From assembly GCF_900890705.1 (NCBI RefSeq), contig NZ_CAAHFH010000001.1, forward strand, positions 2,108,001-2,172,000: a stretch of 64,000 bases of DNA, in the 5' to 3' direction. Position 1 is the first letter of the stretch, and every line of letters begins with the position of its first letter. Below the pieces are notes generated by a model. It was not told the origin of the DNA. It worked only from the letters and a program-made list of their open reading frames with translations, and searched no databases. This stretch comes from Pontiella sulfatireligans (GTDB lineage: Bacteria > Verrucomicrobiota > Kiritimatiellia > Kiritimatiellales > Pontiellaceae). The position numbers were made by a program, and so were the translations under genes. This document shows, in pieces, positions 16,499 through 26,047 of this stretch.

Positions 16499-17938
16499 TT
16501 AAGGGTGCCAAGGCGCGTTTCCGTCTTTCTCGCGAAGAAACTGAGCATCGACCGATTCATACCAGGCATGCAGGCGCTTGCGCATCTGTTCCACCTTCTC
16601 AGGATATTTCGCGGCTAGATCGTTCTGCTCGCCGATATCCTGTTTCAAATCATAGAGGTGCACCTGCCCGTCTTCATAGCGTTCCACCAGCTTATAGTCT
16701 CCCTCTCGAATGGCCCCGCCGGGAAAACCGCCCTGATTCGCATAATGCGGATAATGCCAGAAAAGCGATTCCCGGTTCAGCGTCCCGCCCTTGAGCGCCG
16801 GCAGAATATTGATCCCGTCAATTTCGTGTTTCACGTCAGCTCCTGCAACCGCCGCGACCGTCGGGAACAGATCGATTGAGCAGATCGGTTCGGTACTGAT
16901 CGAATTGGGGCGAGTGACCCCGGGATAGCGTACGATCCACGGCTCGCGAATGCCGCCTTCGTAGACCCATCCCTTCCCGCCGCGCAACGGAAGGTTGCTC
17001 GTCGGCGATCCTTCCGAAGTGGAAAGCCCCCCGTTATCGGAGGTGAAAATAACGATCGTACGGTCTGCCACGCCCGAATCTTCCAACTGTTGGAGAACCG
17101 TTCCGACCGCTTCGTCCATCGCCTCCACCATGGCGGCATAAACCGCGTGCTTCTGCAGCACGCGAACGTTGCGAGGCTTGTTCGTCGGCCATACCTGCTC
17201 TTCTTCAGCAAATCCATCACCGGAAATTTTTGCGGCTTTCTTTTTATATTTCGCCTCGAGATCGGGGCGCCCCATCAGGGGCGTATGTACGGAATAGAAT
17301 GCGAGATACGCGAAGAAGGGGTTGTCTTTATTCTGCTCAATGAAGCCTGCGGTTTCCCGCACCAACCGAGCAGGAAGATGTTCCCCATCCGGGCTCTCTT
17401 CCTTGATTTCCGGATTTTTGAACGGTGCGAAATATCTTCCCCCTGTATAAGGTCCGCCCTTTTTCCACCCGCCAATGTTGACGTCGAAGCCCCGGTTCTG
17501 GGGATAGTACTCCTCGGATTCCCCCAGATGCCATTTTCCGGCATAGAAGGTGGCATAGCCCTTGGCCTTCAACGCCTGTGCGATGGTGATTTCATCCAGC
17601 GGCATATTGTCGTTAAAAGGGGCTGGATTGAATTTTTCCGCCCGGTTTTTCCCCCCAAAGAACTGGGTCGCACGTGCACGGGTAGGATATTTCCCCGTCA
17701 TCAGGCTGTAGCGCGTTGGCGAACAAACCGGATTGGCCGCATAGCCATCTGTAAAGCGCATACCCGACTTTGCCAAACGGTCAATATTCGGCGTGTCATA
17801 AAAACAGTTCGGATTGTTGGCCCCCACGTCCATGTAGCCCAGGTCATCAACCAGAAAGACCACCACGTTCGGCAACGCAGCGCGTGCAGACATGGTTGCC
17901 ATGAAACAAAAAATAACGAACCCAACATATGCTTTCAT
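16499..17938 (-). CDS. S1-family sulfatase
   Basis: The 479-aa product starts best at 17938, where AGGAAGGG lies upstream and the signal peptide MKAYVGFVIFCFMATMSARA begins; the in-frame ATG at 17956 overlaps that ribosome site. Motifs: VVFLVDDLGYMD metal ligands, C72-S-P-T-R76 (formylglycine site), YATFYAGKWHLGE, and IVIFTSDNGG. Length and motifs are those of periplasmic arylsulfatase-type polysaccharide sulfatases. It is preceded by the SGNH hydrolase gene (14-base gap) and followed by the alpha/beta esterase gene, an apparent operon that would couple desulfation with ester removal. Confidence 0.94.
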   Translation of the reverse strand: MKAYVGFVIFCFMATMSARAALPNVVVFLVDDLGYMDVGANNPNCFYDTPNIDRLAKSGMRFTDGYAANPVCSPTRYSLMTGKYPTRARATQFFGGKNRAEKFNPAPFNDNMPLDEITIAQALKAKGYATFYAGKWHLGESEEYYPQNRGFDVNIGGWKKGGPYTGGRYFAPFKNPEIKEESPDGEHLPARLVRETAGFIEQNKDNPFFAYLAFYSVHTPLMGRPDLEAKYKKKAAKISGDGFAEEEQVWPTNKPRNVRVLQKHAVYAAMVEAMDEAVGTVLQQLEDSGVADRTIVIFTSDNGGLSTSEGSPTSNLPLRGGKGWVYEGGIREPWIVRYPGVTRPNSISTEPICSIDLFPTVAAVAGADVKHEIDGINILPALKGGTLNRESLFWHYPHYANQGGFPGGAIREGDYKLVERYEDGQVHLYDLKQDIGEQNDLAAKYPEKVEQMRKRLHAWYESVDAQFLREKDGNAPWHP

Positions 17939-17952
17939 TTTAAATCCCTTCC

Positions 17953-18693
17953 TCATTCTGAAATTACCGCAGCTATCTCCTGAGCAACTTTACCAGCCAG
18001 ATAGATATACCCCTCATTCGTAAAATGGACATCCCCTTTTTTCTTCTGTACCTCAGGGAGCTTTAAAAGCGCATGGGAGTGAAGATCATTTATCCGGATG
18101 CCATGCTTAATCGCAATCTCTTCAACAATCCCATTGTACCTGATTTCATCTCCGACCTTACGACCCGCTTCAAATTCCGGTACAGGAGTTGTTGTGCACC
18201 AAATCAGCACGGCATCCGTCTGCTTCAACCGGGCCACAATCGCGTCCATGCTCTTTCGATATTGCTCCGGCGTCGCAGTCAGCGATCCCTTTTCTTTATC
18301 CCGATGCCCCTGGTTTTTTGATTCCGGGTTCCGGTAGCAGATATCCCAAAGGCCCCAGTTGAAATGGATGACATCCCATTTGCGCTTACCCAACCACTGG
18401 TCCAGGTTTTCCACGCCGAAAGCGGCATACTTTCCATTGGTTGGAATGCGGAACACATCGGCCCTTCCCTTTAGTTTCTTGCGCACATCGACCGTGTAGC
18501 CAATAGATATTGAATCCCCGATCAACAGGATATCCGGACGGGCCGGATCATCCTCCGGGTTAGCAAAAGCCTTGGAAAATTCCTTCCCTGTATACAGCTC
18601 GGTCTGACTGGCCAGACCTTCAGCTCCACGACTATTCAACACAGTTGCCATGAGCAGGAATATGCAACAATGATGTTTTAAAGCGTCATGCAT
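17953..18693 (-). CDS. secreted SGNH/GDSL hydrolase (paralog 1 of 2)
   Basis: The product is 246 aa from the ATG at 18693, exactly the length of its paralog at 27603-28343. Longer in-frame starts would use TTG and overlap the upstream gene. Motifs: ILLIGDSISIGYT (nucleophile Ser in block I), HFNWGLWDICYRNPES (block II/III region), and DVHFTNEGY (Asp-x-x-His block V). The leader HHCCIFLLMATVLNSRGA is a short signal. SGNH esterases of this type deacetylate glycans. The start codon lies 8 bases past the stop of the upstream propeller gene, so both are probably co-transcribed. Confidence 0.87.
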   Translation of the reverse strand: MHDALKHHCCIFLLMATVLNSRGAEGLASQTELYTGKEFSKAFANPEDDPARPDILLIGDSISIGYTVDVRKKLKGRADVFRIPTNGKYAAFGVENLDQWLGKRKWDVIHFNWGLWDICYRNPESKNQGHRDKEKGSLTATPEQYRKSMDAIVARLKQTDAVLIWCTTTPVPEFEAGRKVGDEIRYNGIVEEIAIKHGIRINDLHSHALLKLPEVQKKKGDVHFTNEGYIYLAGKVAQEIAAVISE

Positions 18694-18701
18694 ATCATTA
18701 A

Positions 18702-19760
18702 TCAACGCTTCTTCATCCTGAACACATGTGAGCAACTGCCGTATCCGTCCCGGGTGCTGATTCCGGTCGCCATATAAACATAGGCGGGCTCTCCATCAAT
18801 CATCAGGATCTGCGGACGTTCCAGACGGCCGGAATAGTCCTTCACCTTAGCCGGCGGCCGATATTTCGTGCCGTTTTTCAGAGCTGCAGTGCCGACATAA
18901 TGCGACAAAGGTTTAAAGGACAGCTCCACATCGCCCTTCGGGAACCAGAAACCATCCTCGGACCTCCAAAGGAGACCGCCGCCGTGAGAGCCCCCCTTTA
19001 TATGCCCGAAATTGCGACTAAGCAGGTAAACCGTGTCGTCCATCGTAAACGCATAGGCATCTTCGATCCCTCCGTCCGTCACCTTTTTCGGATGATTTTT
19101 ATAAGGTCCTTCAAGTTTAGACGACACCGCGACACCGTAGGTGTAACCGCCCTTTGGAATGACGGATTTTATGTAGAGCATGTATTTGCCGTTGAATTTG
19201 ATCAGCGACGGATTCGAGACCCCCAGCTTTGCGGTATGATTCCAATCATTGGAATCCGCTGACTTGCGCAGAATGGTTCCGTCCTCTTCCGCCCCCGCAG
19301 CGGGTTGCCACGTATCGTTCAGATCATCGGCCACTAACATGATGATGCGCTGGGTCTTCAGCTTGTCGTTTTCATTCACGATAAAGCAGAGCACATATTT
19401 TCCGTCCATGTGCTGAATGGTCGGGTTATGCGGCGCGTTGAAGGTGCCGTCCTGATCCGCTACGGCCACACGAACAAACTCGAACGGCCCTTCCGGCTTA
19501 TCGCCCACATAGTGTGCAATTCCGCAGTCTTTATACCATCCATTAAAATTGGGCTGTGAATCAAACGGCCACCGCGCCACATAGACGTGAACCTTTCCAT
19601 CAGGACCGATTACCGGCGATGAACCCCAGACATGCATGCCCTCCGTCTGCACCGCTGGCCCCACATACTCAAAATCAAATCCAGCGGGCTGCGCCAAAGC
19701 CAGTATGGGCAGCACGAACAAACAGATCAGCAGTGTTTTCATTTTCATCATTATCTCCAT
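18702..19760 (-). CDS. secreted five-bladed beta-propeller protein, GH43-like (paralog 3 of 3)
   Basis: The 352-aa product has a signal peptide (MKMKTLLICLFVLPILALA) and the same blade motifs as paralog 1: MHVWGSSPVIGPDGKVHVYV, KPEGPFEFVRVAV, APHNPTIQHMDGKYVLCF, VSNPSLIKFNGKYMLYIK, LERPQILMIDGEPAYVYMAT. It is very close to the product of 6649-7707, which argues for recent duplication. Within it, bases 19240-19254 are an exact TTCCAATCATTGGAA palindrome encoding SNDW, where paralog 1 reads PTDW. The neighbours are a sulfatase upstream (11-base gap) and an SGNH esterase downstream. An oligosaccharide-active propeller enzyme is the best guess. Confidence 0.76.
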   Translation of the reverse strand: MEIMMKMKTLLICLFVLPILALAQPAGFDFEYVGPAVQTEGMHVWGSSPVIGPDGKVHVYVARWPFDSQPNFNGWYKDCGIAHYVGDKPEGPFEFVRVAVADQDGTFNAPHNPTIQHMDGKYVLCFIVNENDKLKTQRIIMLVADDLNDTWQPAAGAEEDGTILRKSADSNDWNHTAKLGVSNPSLIKFNGKYMLYIKSVIPKGGYTYGVAVSSKLEGPYKNHPKKVTDGGIEDAYAFTMDDTVYLLSRNFGHIKGGSHGGGLLWRSEDGFWFPKGDVELSFKPLSHYVGTAALKNGTKYRPPAKVKDYSGRLERPQILMIDGEPAYVYMATGISTRDGYGSCSHVFRMKKR

Positions 19761-19771
19761 CGAGTGCTCCC

Positions 19772-21310
19772 TTATTTTTTCTTTTCCGTCTCGGGGCCCT
19801 TGTATGTCGCCAAAAGAGCAGATAACTCCTTCGCGACCTCGGGATACTCACGATAAAGGTTGGTCGTCTGCTGCGGATCTTTTTCCAGATTATAGAGCTG
19901 AGCGGACGGCGCACCCTTTTTGATCTTGCCGTTAGCAATGTCGCTGTTTGTATAACCGGCATACGTGATGGCGGCCGGTCCCGCAAAACTATGTACACCG
20001 CGCCTGGTGCCGTTGAATCCGCCGCTGCCTTTCCCTCCGATATACATCCATTTGCCTTTGCGAACAGAGAGACAGTTGAGCTTGTTCGGTGCAATGACGA
20101 GATCCTTGCGCACTGATTCCGCCGGAGTGCCCAACAGCGCCGGCAGCATATTCACACTATCGCGCGCCTGCCCCTCCTGAATCTCCACCCCGGTCAGCGC
20201 GGCAATTGTTGCCACCATGTCGACATTGCATACGAGCTGTTTTGAAACAGAGCCTGCTTCAATTTTTCCCGGCCATTTAGCAATGAAGGGAACGCGGTGT
20301 CCCCCTTCCCATGCACCGAACTTAAAGCCGAGCAGTTCACCATTGAGGTGGTGCCCCACGTCCCAGGCATCCTGAGCGGTAACGTTAAACATGCCGCCAT
20401 TGTCGCTGGTAAAAATAACGAGCGTATTGTCGGCCACGCCCTGCTCTTCGAGCGTCTTCATCACCTCGCCCACAATCCAGTCGAGTTCATGGACAAAGTC
20501 GCCATAGAGACCACACTCGCTGGTTCCCTGAAAACGGGGAGCCGGAGTAAAGGGGTGATGAATATTCGTAGTGGCCAGATAGAGGAAGAAGGGTTTCTTC
20601 TTCCGGGCTTTAATCCACTCGACCGCTTTTTCGGTCAGCTTCGTTCCCACAAAATAATCGTCATAAAGCGCGTGAGACGCGTCGGCTCCACCGATCTCGT
20701 CGAGCCTCATTTTTTCATGAATCTCCTGGGTCTTTGCTTTTTTGCCATAGACAAAAGGATCCTCCGGCAGCAGCCCCACGACCCGATGGTTTTCAACATA
20801 AACAAACGGAGGGTGGCTGTTTACCGTCGGCACACCGAAATAATAATCAAAGCCGAGCTCAAGCGGCCCCGGCTTCAACTCGCCGTTCCAATCGGGCGTT
20901 TTTTCACCAAACCCCAAATGCCACTTGCCGATACAGGCGGTCGCATAGCCGGCTTCCTTAATGACATCGGCCAATGTCTGCCGTTCTGCATCAATCACCA
21001 GGCCGCTTTTCAGGAAGACGGGACTGCGAAGATTTCTCCGATGCGGATAGTCGCCCGTCAGCAGGGCATAGCGCGAAGGCGTACAAACCGCAGAGGCCGA
21101 ATGCGCATCGGTAAAGCGGCGGCCTTCGACGGCAAGCTTATCAATATTCGGCGTTTTCAACTTGGTTGCTCCATAGCAACTCAGATCGCCGTAACCGAGA
21201 TCATCGGTAAAAATCAAAACAATGTTGGGAGATTGTTCCGCAATCACGGCTCCCGCCAACAGCAAGAGGGCATGCAATAAGACTCGTATTTTCAGTGCAG
21301 CGTGTTTCAT
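19772..21310 (-). CDS. S1-family sulfatase
   Basis: The product is 512 aa from the ATG at 21310; the in-frame start at 21322 is a TTG. The signal peptide region is LLHALLLLAGAVIA. Motifs: NIVLIFTDDLGYGDLSCYG, C76-T-P-S-R80 (formylglycine site), GYATACIGKWHLGFG, LVIFTSDNGGMF and AWEGGHRVPFIAKWPG, all standard S1 sulfatase blocks. It lies between the GH172 gene (12-base gap upstream) and the third propeller gene (11-base gap downstream), forming a tight run of co-directional catabolic genes. Regiospecificity cannot be read from the sequence. Confidence 0.95.
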   Translation of the reverse strand: MKHAALKIRVLLHALLLLAGAVIAEQSPNIVLIFTDDLGYGDLSCYGATKLKTPNIDKLAVEGRRFTDAHSASAVCTPSRYALLTGDYPHRRNLRSPVFLKSGLVIDAERQTLADVIKEAGYATACIGKWHLGFGEKTPDWNGELKPGPLELGFDYYFGVPTVNSHPPFVYVENHRVVGLLPEDPFVYGKKAKTQEIHEKMRLDEIGGADASHALYDDYFVGTKLTEKAVEWIKARKKKPFFLYLATTNIHHPFTPAPRFQGTSECGLYGDFVHELDWIVGEVMKTLEEQGVADNTLVIFTSDNGGMFNVTAQDAWDVGHHLNGELLGFKFGAWEGGHRVPFIAKWPGKIEAGSVSKQLVCNVDMVATIAALTGVEIQEGQARDSVNMLPALLGTPAESVRKDLVIAPNKLNCLSVRKGKWMYIGGKGSGGFNGTRRGVHSFAGPAAITYAGYTNSDIANGKIKKGAPSAQLYNLEKDPQQTTNLYREYPEVAKELSALLATYKGPETEKKK

Positions 21311-21322
21311 ACGATTTCTCAA

Positions 21323-23428
21323 CTATTTCGCTTCAACCAGCGTCACACAATCGAGACCGAAGAACGTTCCTTTGCTTTTCGAGTTCACCCCAACCAATTC
21401 GATGCGCAGCACATAGGCGCTGTCGACCGGATCGAAGGCTCCCAGCTCGATCGCTCCGGACGGAACCGGCTTGGCGGCATACAAATCTACATCCACACCG
21501 GCAGGTTTGCCGTTCACGGAGATACGCAAAATACCGAAGTCCTTTGATTTCGTGGCATGCAGGGTCAACTTTTCAGCAACCGGACTGGCGGCCGGGATGC
21601 GAATCTCAATCCCATCGCCAATCCGGGCGTTCCTGAACAGCAGATGATTCCCTGAGTTCCATGCCCCCTTGAGCTTCATCTTTTTCAAATCCTGCGGTTT
21701 GAGTACGATTGTATCCGGTTTGGAAACGACAAGCTTCGGGGCAATCTCGACCGCACCCTTAAACGGTGTAGTCGCAGCTTCCGGCGCAACACCATCCATA
21801 TCCGGAAGCGGCGGAACATTCAGCACCTCTTCCGGTTCCGGTTTCCGGTTGGACGTGGTATCGACGAAGCCATACCAATAAGCCCCGACGCCGTAGCCCA
21901 TATCGCAATCCGTCCAGGACCAGACCTCCATATCCAGCTTCAGCGAACTGCCGAAGGGCATGGTATCTAGCGAGCGGCTGCGCGTCTCTACACTGTAGCC
22001 CATAGAATTGCGTTCATTTTCGGCGGTTTTACGGTTCAGCTTGTTATATTTATACGCCATTGGCTGTGCGTGGAATGGGTGCTCATAAAAGTCCGTGCTC
22101 TGCCCTCCCCATGAATAGGCGTAGTAGTCCTCCGTTCCCGTGCCGAAGAGTGACGGAAAACCTTCCCCGTCGACCCAGATTTTTTCGTCGCCTTCGCCCC
22201 ACCATCTCGCAACCGGATTCATGATGGTCAGGGTATCGCCGACATACACGCCTCGGCCCTTAAGCGCAACATAGTTCCAATCCGAATACGGGCGTGTCGG
22301 AACAGGATACTGCCCGCGCCAGCCCGCGTGGAAATACATAGAACGATCATCCCAGGCCCACTCCCCGGTTTTGACTTCCAGTTCAGCATCCACCGGAGCA
22401 CCACTGAGGTTCAGCAGCGAAACCTTGCCGCCCTTTTGGTAGGGCATAACCCAGCGGCAACTCATGGTTCCGTTTTCCGCCACCGTGCGGTACCAGCCCT
22501 GCACCGGATTCAGGCCGATTCCCGAACCAAAAAAATCCCCAATTGGACACCATACCGTTTCCTTTCCGTCAAATTCCATCTTGAGAATGACCTGACGCGT
22601 CACATCTAGATTCTCATAACTGCCCAGCTTCACTGTAAGTTCCCGCACAGAAGCCCCGCCCGCCGGAAGCTCAATCGATTTCTCTTCCTGACTTACCAGC
22701 TTGGCACTGAAACGAAGCGGCTCACCCGCACCGGATGCGACCGGGTTCAAGAGTGCCTTGCCCGTAGTTTCGGTCAAACCCCTGGCCGCCTCAAAATCAT
22801 CCATCGTGAAGGTTTTGATCGGTGTACTTTCATCATATTCACGAAACGTGAAAATATAGAAAAACGGCATTTTATCCGTGGTGACCTTGCAGCTTTTCGC
22901 ATAGGGAATCGGAAAAAAGTTTACAGATGACCGTAGGGACGGATGGGCAAAAGGATATGGAATTATACCCGTCCCATCAAACATGCCCAGCATGTTGCCC
23001 TCAAGCGCCGGCTCATCGGAACCGTCCAGATAGATCTTCATGTTAATGCCGGCACCGCCGTTCTTAGGATTTCGCCAAGGCATCCACGTGCGCACGATCG
23101 CGCCCGGCCCCTGATGATCCATCAATACCCATTCTTTTTGTCCGTTGTTTTCTTCGATGCGAATAAAACTGTCATGCTTGTCGTTCGTATTGTTGTCCTT
23201 GTTGTTAAACCACCCCTCAGGATCATCCGGCGTCTTGGACGCCCGATTGTAGCTGCTGTGCTGCTTCAGTCGGAAATCCGCTTCCGGATAACGCGCCACG
23301 GCATAGCGGTCCACCATCTCGTTCAAGAGCGATTCAACCGAAACAGGCTCTCCGGCCCCAACCGAGGAGAACGCACTCACCGACAGCAGGAATGCCGTGG
23401 CTGCAATCATTAGTCTTTTACACATCAT
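21323..23428 (-). CDS. GH172 (DUF2961) glycoside hydrolase
   Basis: The 701-aa exported protein (signal MIAATAFLLSVSAFSSVGA) carries the DUF2961 core: GPGAIVRTWMPW, LDGSDEPALEG, PFFYIFTFREY, WWGEGDEKIWVDGE and FGTGTEDYYAYSWGG. In characterised GH172 enzymes two Glu residues in these GEGD/GTGTED-type blocks are catalytic; the family includes difructose-anhydride and D-arabinofuranosidase activities. The C-terminal 130 residues form an extra beta domain (NARIGDGIEIRIPAASP). GGAGAATGG precedes the tandem ATG start. It is the head of the run with the sulfatase, propeller and SGNH genes. The actual glycan substrate is open. Confidence 0.88.
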   Translation of the reverse strand: MMCKRLMIAATAFLLSVSAFSSVGAGEPVSVESLLNEMVDRYAVARYPEADFRLKQHSSYNRASKTPDDPEGWFNNKDNNTNDKHDSFIRIEENNGQKEWVLMDHQGPGAIVRTWMPWRNPKNGGAGINMKIYLDGSDEPALEGNMLGMFDGTGIIPYPFAHPSLRSSVNFFPIPYAKSCKVTTDKMPFFYIFTFREYDESTPIKTFTMDDFEAARGLTETTGKALLNPVASGAGEPLRFSAKLVSQEEKSIELPAGGASVRELTVKLGSYENLDVTRQVILKMEFDGKETVWCPIGDFFGSGIGLNPVQGWYRTVAENGTMSCRWVMPYQKGGKVSLLNLSGAPVDAELEVKTGEWAWDDRSMYFHAGWRGQYPVPTRPYSDWNYVALKGRGVYVGDTLTIMNPVARWWGEGDEKIWVDGEGFPSLFGTGTEDYYAYSWGGQSTDFYEHPFHAQPMAYKYNKLNRKTAENERNSMGYSVETRSRSLDTMPFGSSLKLDMEVWSWTDCDMGYGVGAYWYGFVDTTSNRKPEPEEVLNVPPLPDMDGVAPEAATTPFKGAVEIAPKLVVSKPDTIVLKPQDLKKMKLKGAWNSGNHLLFRNARIGDGIEIRIPAASPVAEKLTLHATKSKDFGILRISVNGKPAGVDVDLYAAKPVPSGAIELGAFDPVDSAYVLRIELVGVNSKSKGTFFGLDCVTLVEAK

Positions 23429-23506
23429 CCATTCTCCAAGTGTTCGTTAACGCATCACACAACGCAAGCGGCGGGCGACCGGATTACTCTCTTCAAACCC
23501 CCAGGT

Positions 23507-25909
23507 TTATTCATAAACAAACCATGTTATGGCGGTGGTATCGTGGTCGCTCGTTGCCCGTACCCAGTAAGCGCTGAAGGCTTCAGGAAATTCATGTAAA
23601 ACCATTTCACCGGCTTTCACCTCGAAGGTCTTGTATGGAACCCACAGACCCGTTCCGTCGATATCGACTTCCAGCGTGATGCGCGTTGCAGTGGAAGCGG
23701 AAAGTTTGACGCTCTTTTTGTCGTAGGCGGTCATGATATACGGATCGGACGGGACGCCGGCCTTGACGGCGGTATCTTTCCACGGGCCGCCTTCGCCACG
23801 TGGCTTGCCGAGCTTCCAAAGGTCGTCGACCACCCCCGCCCAGACGGCGGCTTTCCCATCGGCGCTGCGGAAGATATGCCCGTCTGCTGCGCCGTCATTG
23901 AGGCCAGTGAACAAAAGCAGTCCGTTGTGGGAGCAAAAATCGTGGATGGCCAGGTTATGCGTGGCGACAGGTCGAATCTTAGCCATGCCCTGCGCGTTAC
24001 GCGCGGGCAGTTCGTAGAAGGTGCCGTGCAGGTTGAGCAGATCGCGCTCCGTGGCCACTTCGCGGCAGACACGTGAGCCGTCTTCCGAGAAGGCATCGCT
24101 CTTCGGAAAACGGTAACGTTTACCGTCCTCTTCCATGATGGCCGATGCGGCATCGACGCTGAACGCCTTGGCAGGCTGGGCGACTGCTTTGATCAATTCT
24201 GCAGCCTTTTTGTCGTCATTGACTTTAGTGAATTCCATTTTCGGATTCAGTTCATAGTACCCGCCGTCGGCAAGGGCAAGACCTAGCCTATTGTACGCAA
24301 GGCTGCGCATGACGCCGGCGGTTGCGGCATCTTTCTCCGGGATCGCAATACCGTTGAACAGCGGATCGTTTTGCGCGGTGCGCGGGTCGCGGGTGCGGTA
24401 TTGGAAATGGGCGGTGACGCCCGTGGCATTTTTATTCGCCGCCAACCGAATCCATGTACCGGCTTCCTCTTCATCGAAAAAGAGAATTTCCGTGCCGTTG
24501 GGTTTCAGCGTAATGCGGCGAAGCGTTGTCCATGCGCCGGTCCCCGTTGTATCCACTTCGAGGGTGAATGTGACGGGCGAAAGCGTCGAATGCGTCAGGC
24601 AAAGCTGCCGATGGTCGTAGCCGGAGAAAAGGTAGGGATCGCTGGGCGTATTGACTTTGACCTCGTCGCGCAGCCAGACCGAGCCGCGCCCGATAACCGG
24701 GCCGAAGCCATCGAGTTGTTCCGGTTCGACGAACCAGAGGTTCGAATTGGACTGTTTCGGTGCGCCGTGCTTTGCCTTGAAAGATCGCGTGTTCAGAAAC
24801 TCAGCCTTTGCCGAGTCGTCGCAACCCATCACGACGTTGTCGTTCCAACGGCAAAAGTCGCCGATCACCTTGAGGTAGTTGGAGCGCGGCGCGATGCCTG
24901 CCGAGTTTGCTTTGGAAAAGGTGGCCGGGAACTTCCAGAAGGTTCCATGCATGGTGGCGAGCAGATCGGCTTCGGCGATCTCGCGAATGCGCGGCCATTC
25001 GGTGTTCCAGCCGTGTGCGCCGTCGTAGGAGTGGCTGCCCTTCGGCAAGCGGTAAAAACTCCATCCGCCGTCTTCAAGCAACCCGAGCAGCAGCGAGCGG
25101 GCGTCCCAGCCCATGCCCCAAATGGGGTCGGTTTTCGGATTTTCACTGCCATGAATTCCATTCGGGCCCGTGAGTTCCGTGAACTGGTTGCGCCGGACGA
25201 GCTGCCAGTCGCCTTCCCCAAACCACTGCGCAAGCGCGCCGGACGGCGTTGTGGGATTCGCTTTTGCGGCTGTGCTCTTTTCGCCGTTGTTGGCATAGAC
25301 CACGCGGCCTTGTCCTGAATAGAGGCCTTTGCCGTGATAGCCGGGGAGATGGGAAACAACACCGTTTTGCAAAGGCTGTTTTCTGTTCCCATCCGCAATA
25401 AGCTCCTTAACGGCCAGCGTGTTGACGTCTAAGGAATAGAGCCCTTCCTCCATTGTGGCGTAATAGATTTTTCCGGAGGGATCGGTTAGGTGCCGCGCAT
25501 TTCCAGTGAGGCGGCCGGGCATATTTTTCACAGGAATGACTCGAACGTCCCCTTCCCCACTGATGACATACGGCCCAATAAAGAGCTGGTTGGACTCTTT
25601 ATGAATCATGCGGTTGGCGGGGGTGCCACCGATGCTTTCGGGGCGGATGGTCTGTTTCAGGTCGGGGGCAATTTCATAGAGCTTGTCGGAAGAGCCATTG
25701 GGCATGTGCGGACCATAGGTGATCGCCCATAATTTGCCCGCCCACGGAACGACCGCGCCCGAACCGCATTCGCCATGTTTGTTGAACATCGTCAAGTGCG
25801 GATAGACGCCCGAAATATTAAGGGGTTCCTGTTTAGCAAAAGAACTGCCGATCAGGCTTAACAGAGCCACTGAACCGACGACGGTTTTGATTCGTGTTTC
25901 CATTTTCAT
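23507..25909 (-). CDS. unrecognised 800-aa secreted protein with two-fold internal repeat
   Basis: Start at 25909 (ATG after GCGGGAAT) gives a leader KTVVGSVALLSLIGSSFA. I do not recognise the family. The first third resembles a WD/PQQ-like propeller (LWAITYGPHMPNGSSDKLYEI, KIYYATMEEGLYSLD). Two homologous stretches follow. Each contains DLL..HGTF...PA, a D-F-C segment, SDPY...YD, and a module with LEVD..GTG.W followed by W(I/V)R and TA...; the first is at about 300-520 and the second ends the protein. The modules look beta-sandwich-like. Its place between GH172 and GH117/DUF6786 genes suggests a role in glycan binding or processing. No catalytic motif was identified. Confidence 0.6.
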   Translation of the reverse strand: MKMETRIKTVVGSVALLSLIGSSFAKQEPLNISGVYPHLTMFNKHGECGSGAVVPWAGKLWAITYGPHMPNGSSDKLYEIAPDLKQTIRPESIGGTPANRMIHKESNQLFIGPYVISGEGDVRVIPVKNMPGRLTGNARHLTDPSGKIYYATMEEGLYSLDVNTLAVKELIADGNRKQPLQNGVVSHLPGYHGKGLYSGQGRVVYANNGEKSTAAKANPTTPSGALAQWFGEGDWQLVRRNQFTELTGPNGIHGSENPKTDPIWGMGWDARSLLLGLLEDGGWSFYRLPKGSHSYDGAHGWNTEWPRIREIAEADLLATMHGTFWKFPATFSKANSAGIAPRSNYLKVIGDFCRWNDNVVMGCDDSAKAEFLNTRSFKAKHGAPKQSNSNLWFVEPEQLDGFGPVIGRGSVWLRDEVKVNTPSDPYLFSGYDHRQLCLTHSTLSPVTFTLEVDTTGTGAWTTLRRITLKPNGTEILFFDEEEAGTWIRLAANKNATGVTAHFQYRTRDPRTAQNDPLFNGIAIPEKDAATAGVMRSLAYNRLGLALADGGYYELNPKMEFTKVNDDKKAAELIKAVAQPAKAFSVDAASAIMEEDGKRYRFPKSDAFSEDGSRVCREVATERDLLNLHGTFYELPARNAQGMAKIRPVATHNLAIHDFCSHNGLLLFTGLNDGAADGHIFRSADGKAAVWAGVVDDLWKLGKPRGEGGPWKDTAVKAGVPSDPYIMTAYDKKSVKLSASTATRITLEVDIDGTGLWVPYKTFEVKAGEMVLHEFPEAFSAYWVRATSDHDTTAITWFVYE

Positions 25910-25949
25910 TATTCCCGCTTTCTCCAATCAGTTGGGCAGCACAATTGGG

Positions 25950-26010
25950 CGGCAGAATAATTTTCACTGCTCCAGAGTTTGAAATTATTTTGCCCTAAAA
26001 TCATTCTGCC
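25950..26010. repeat. GGCAGAAT-type intergenic inverted repeat
   Basis: GGCAGAATAATTTT (25950-25963) faces AAAATCATTCTGCC (25997-26010), with GAAATTATTTTGCCC between. The unit lies in the 138-base gap between the 800-aa gene and the DUF6786-like gene. The arms differ at one base. It resembles dispersed intergenic repeats rather than a terminator, because no T-run follows on either strand. Confidence 0.6.
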
Positions 26011-26047
26011 TAACCCTTCTGCTTCTAAGTTGCGTTTTAAGTAGTAG

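Noticed and set aside
20297..21280. 327-codon frame opposite the sulfatase
   Set aside because: Antisense shadow of a gene with complete sulfatase motifs.
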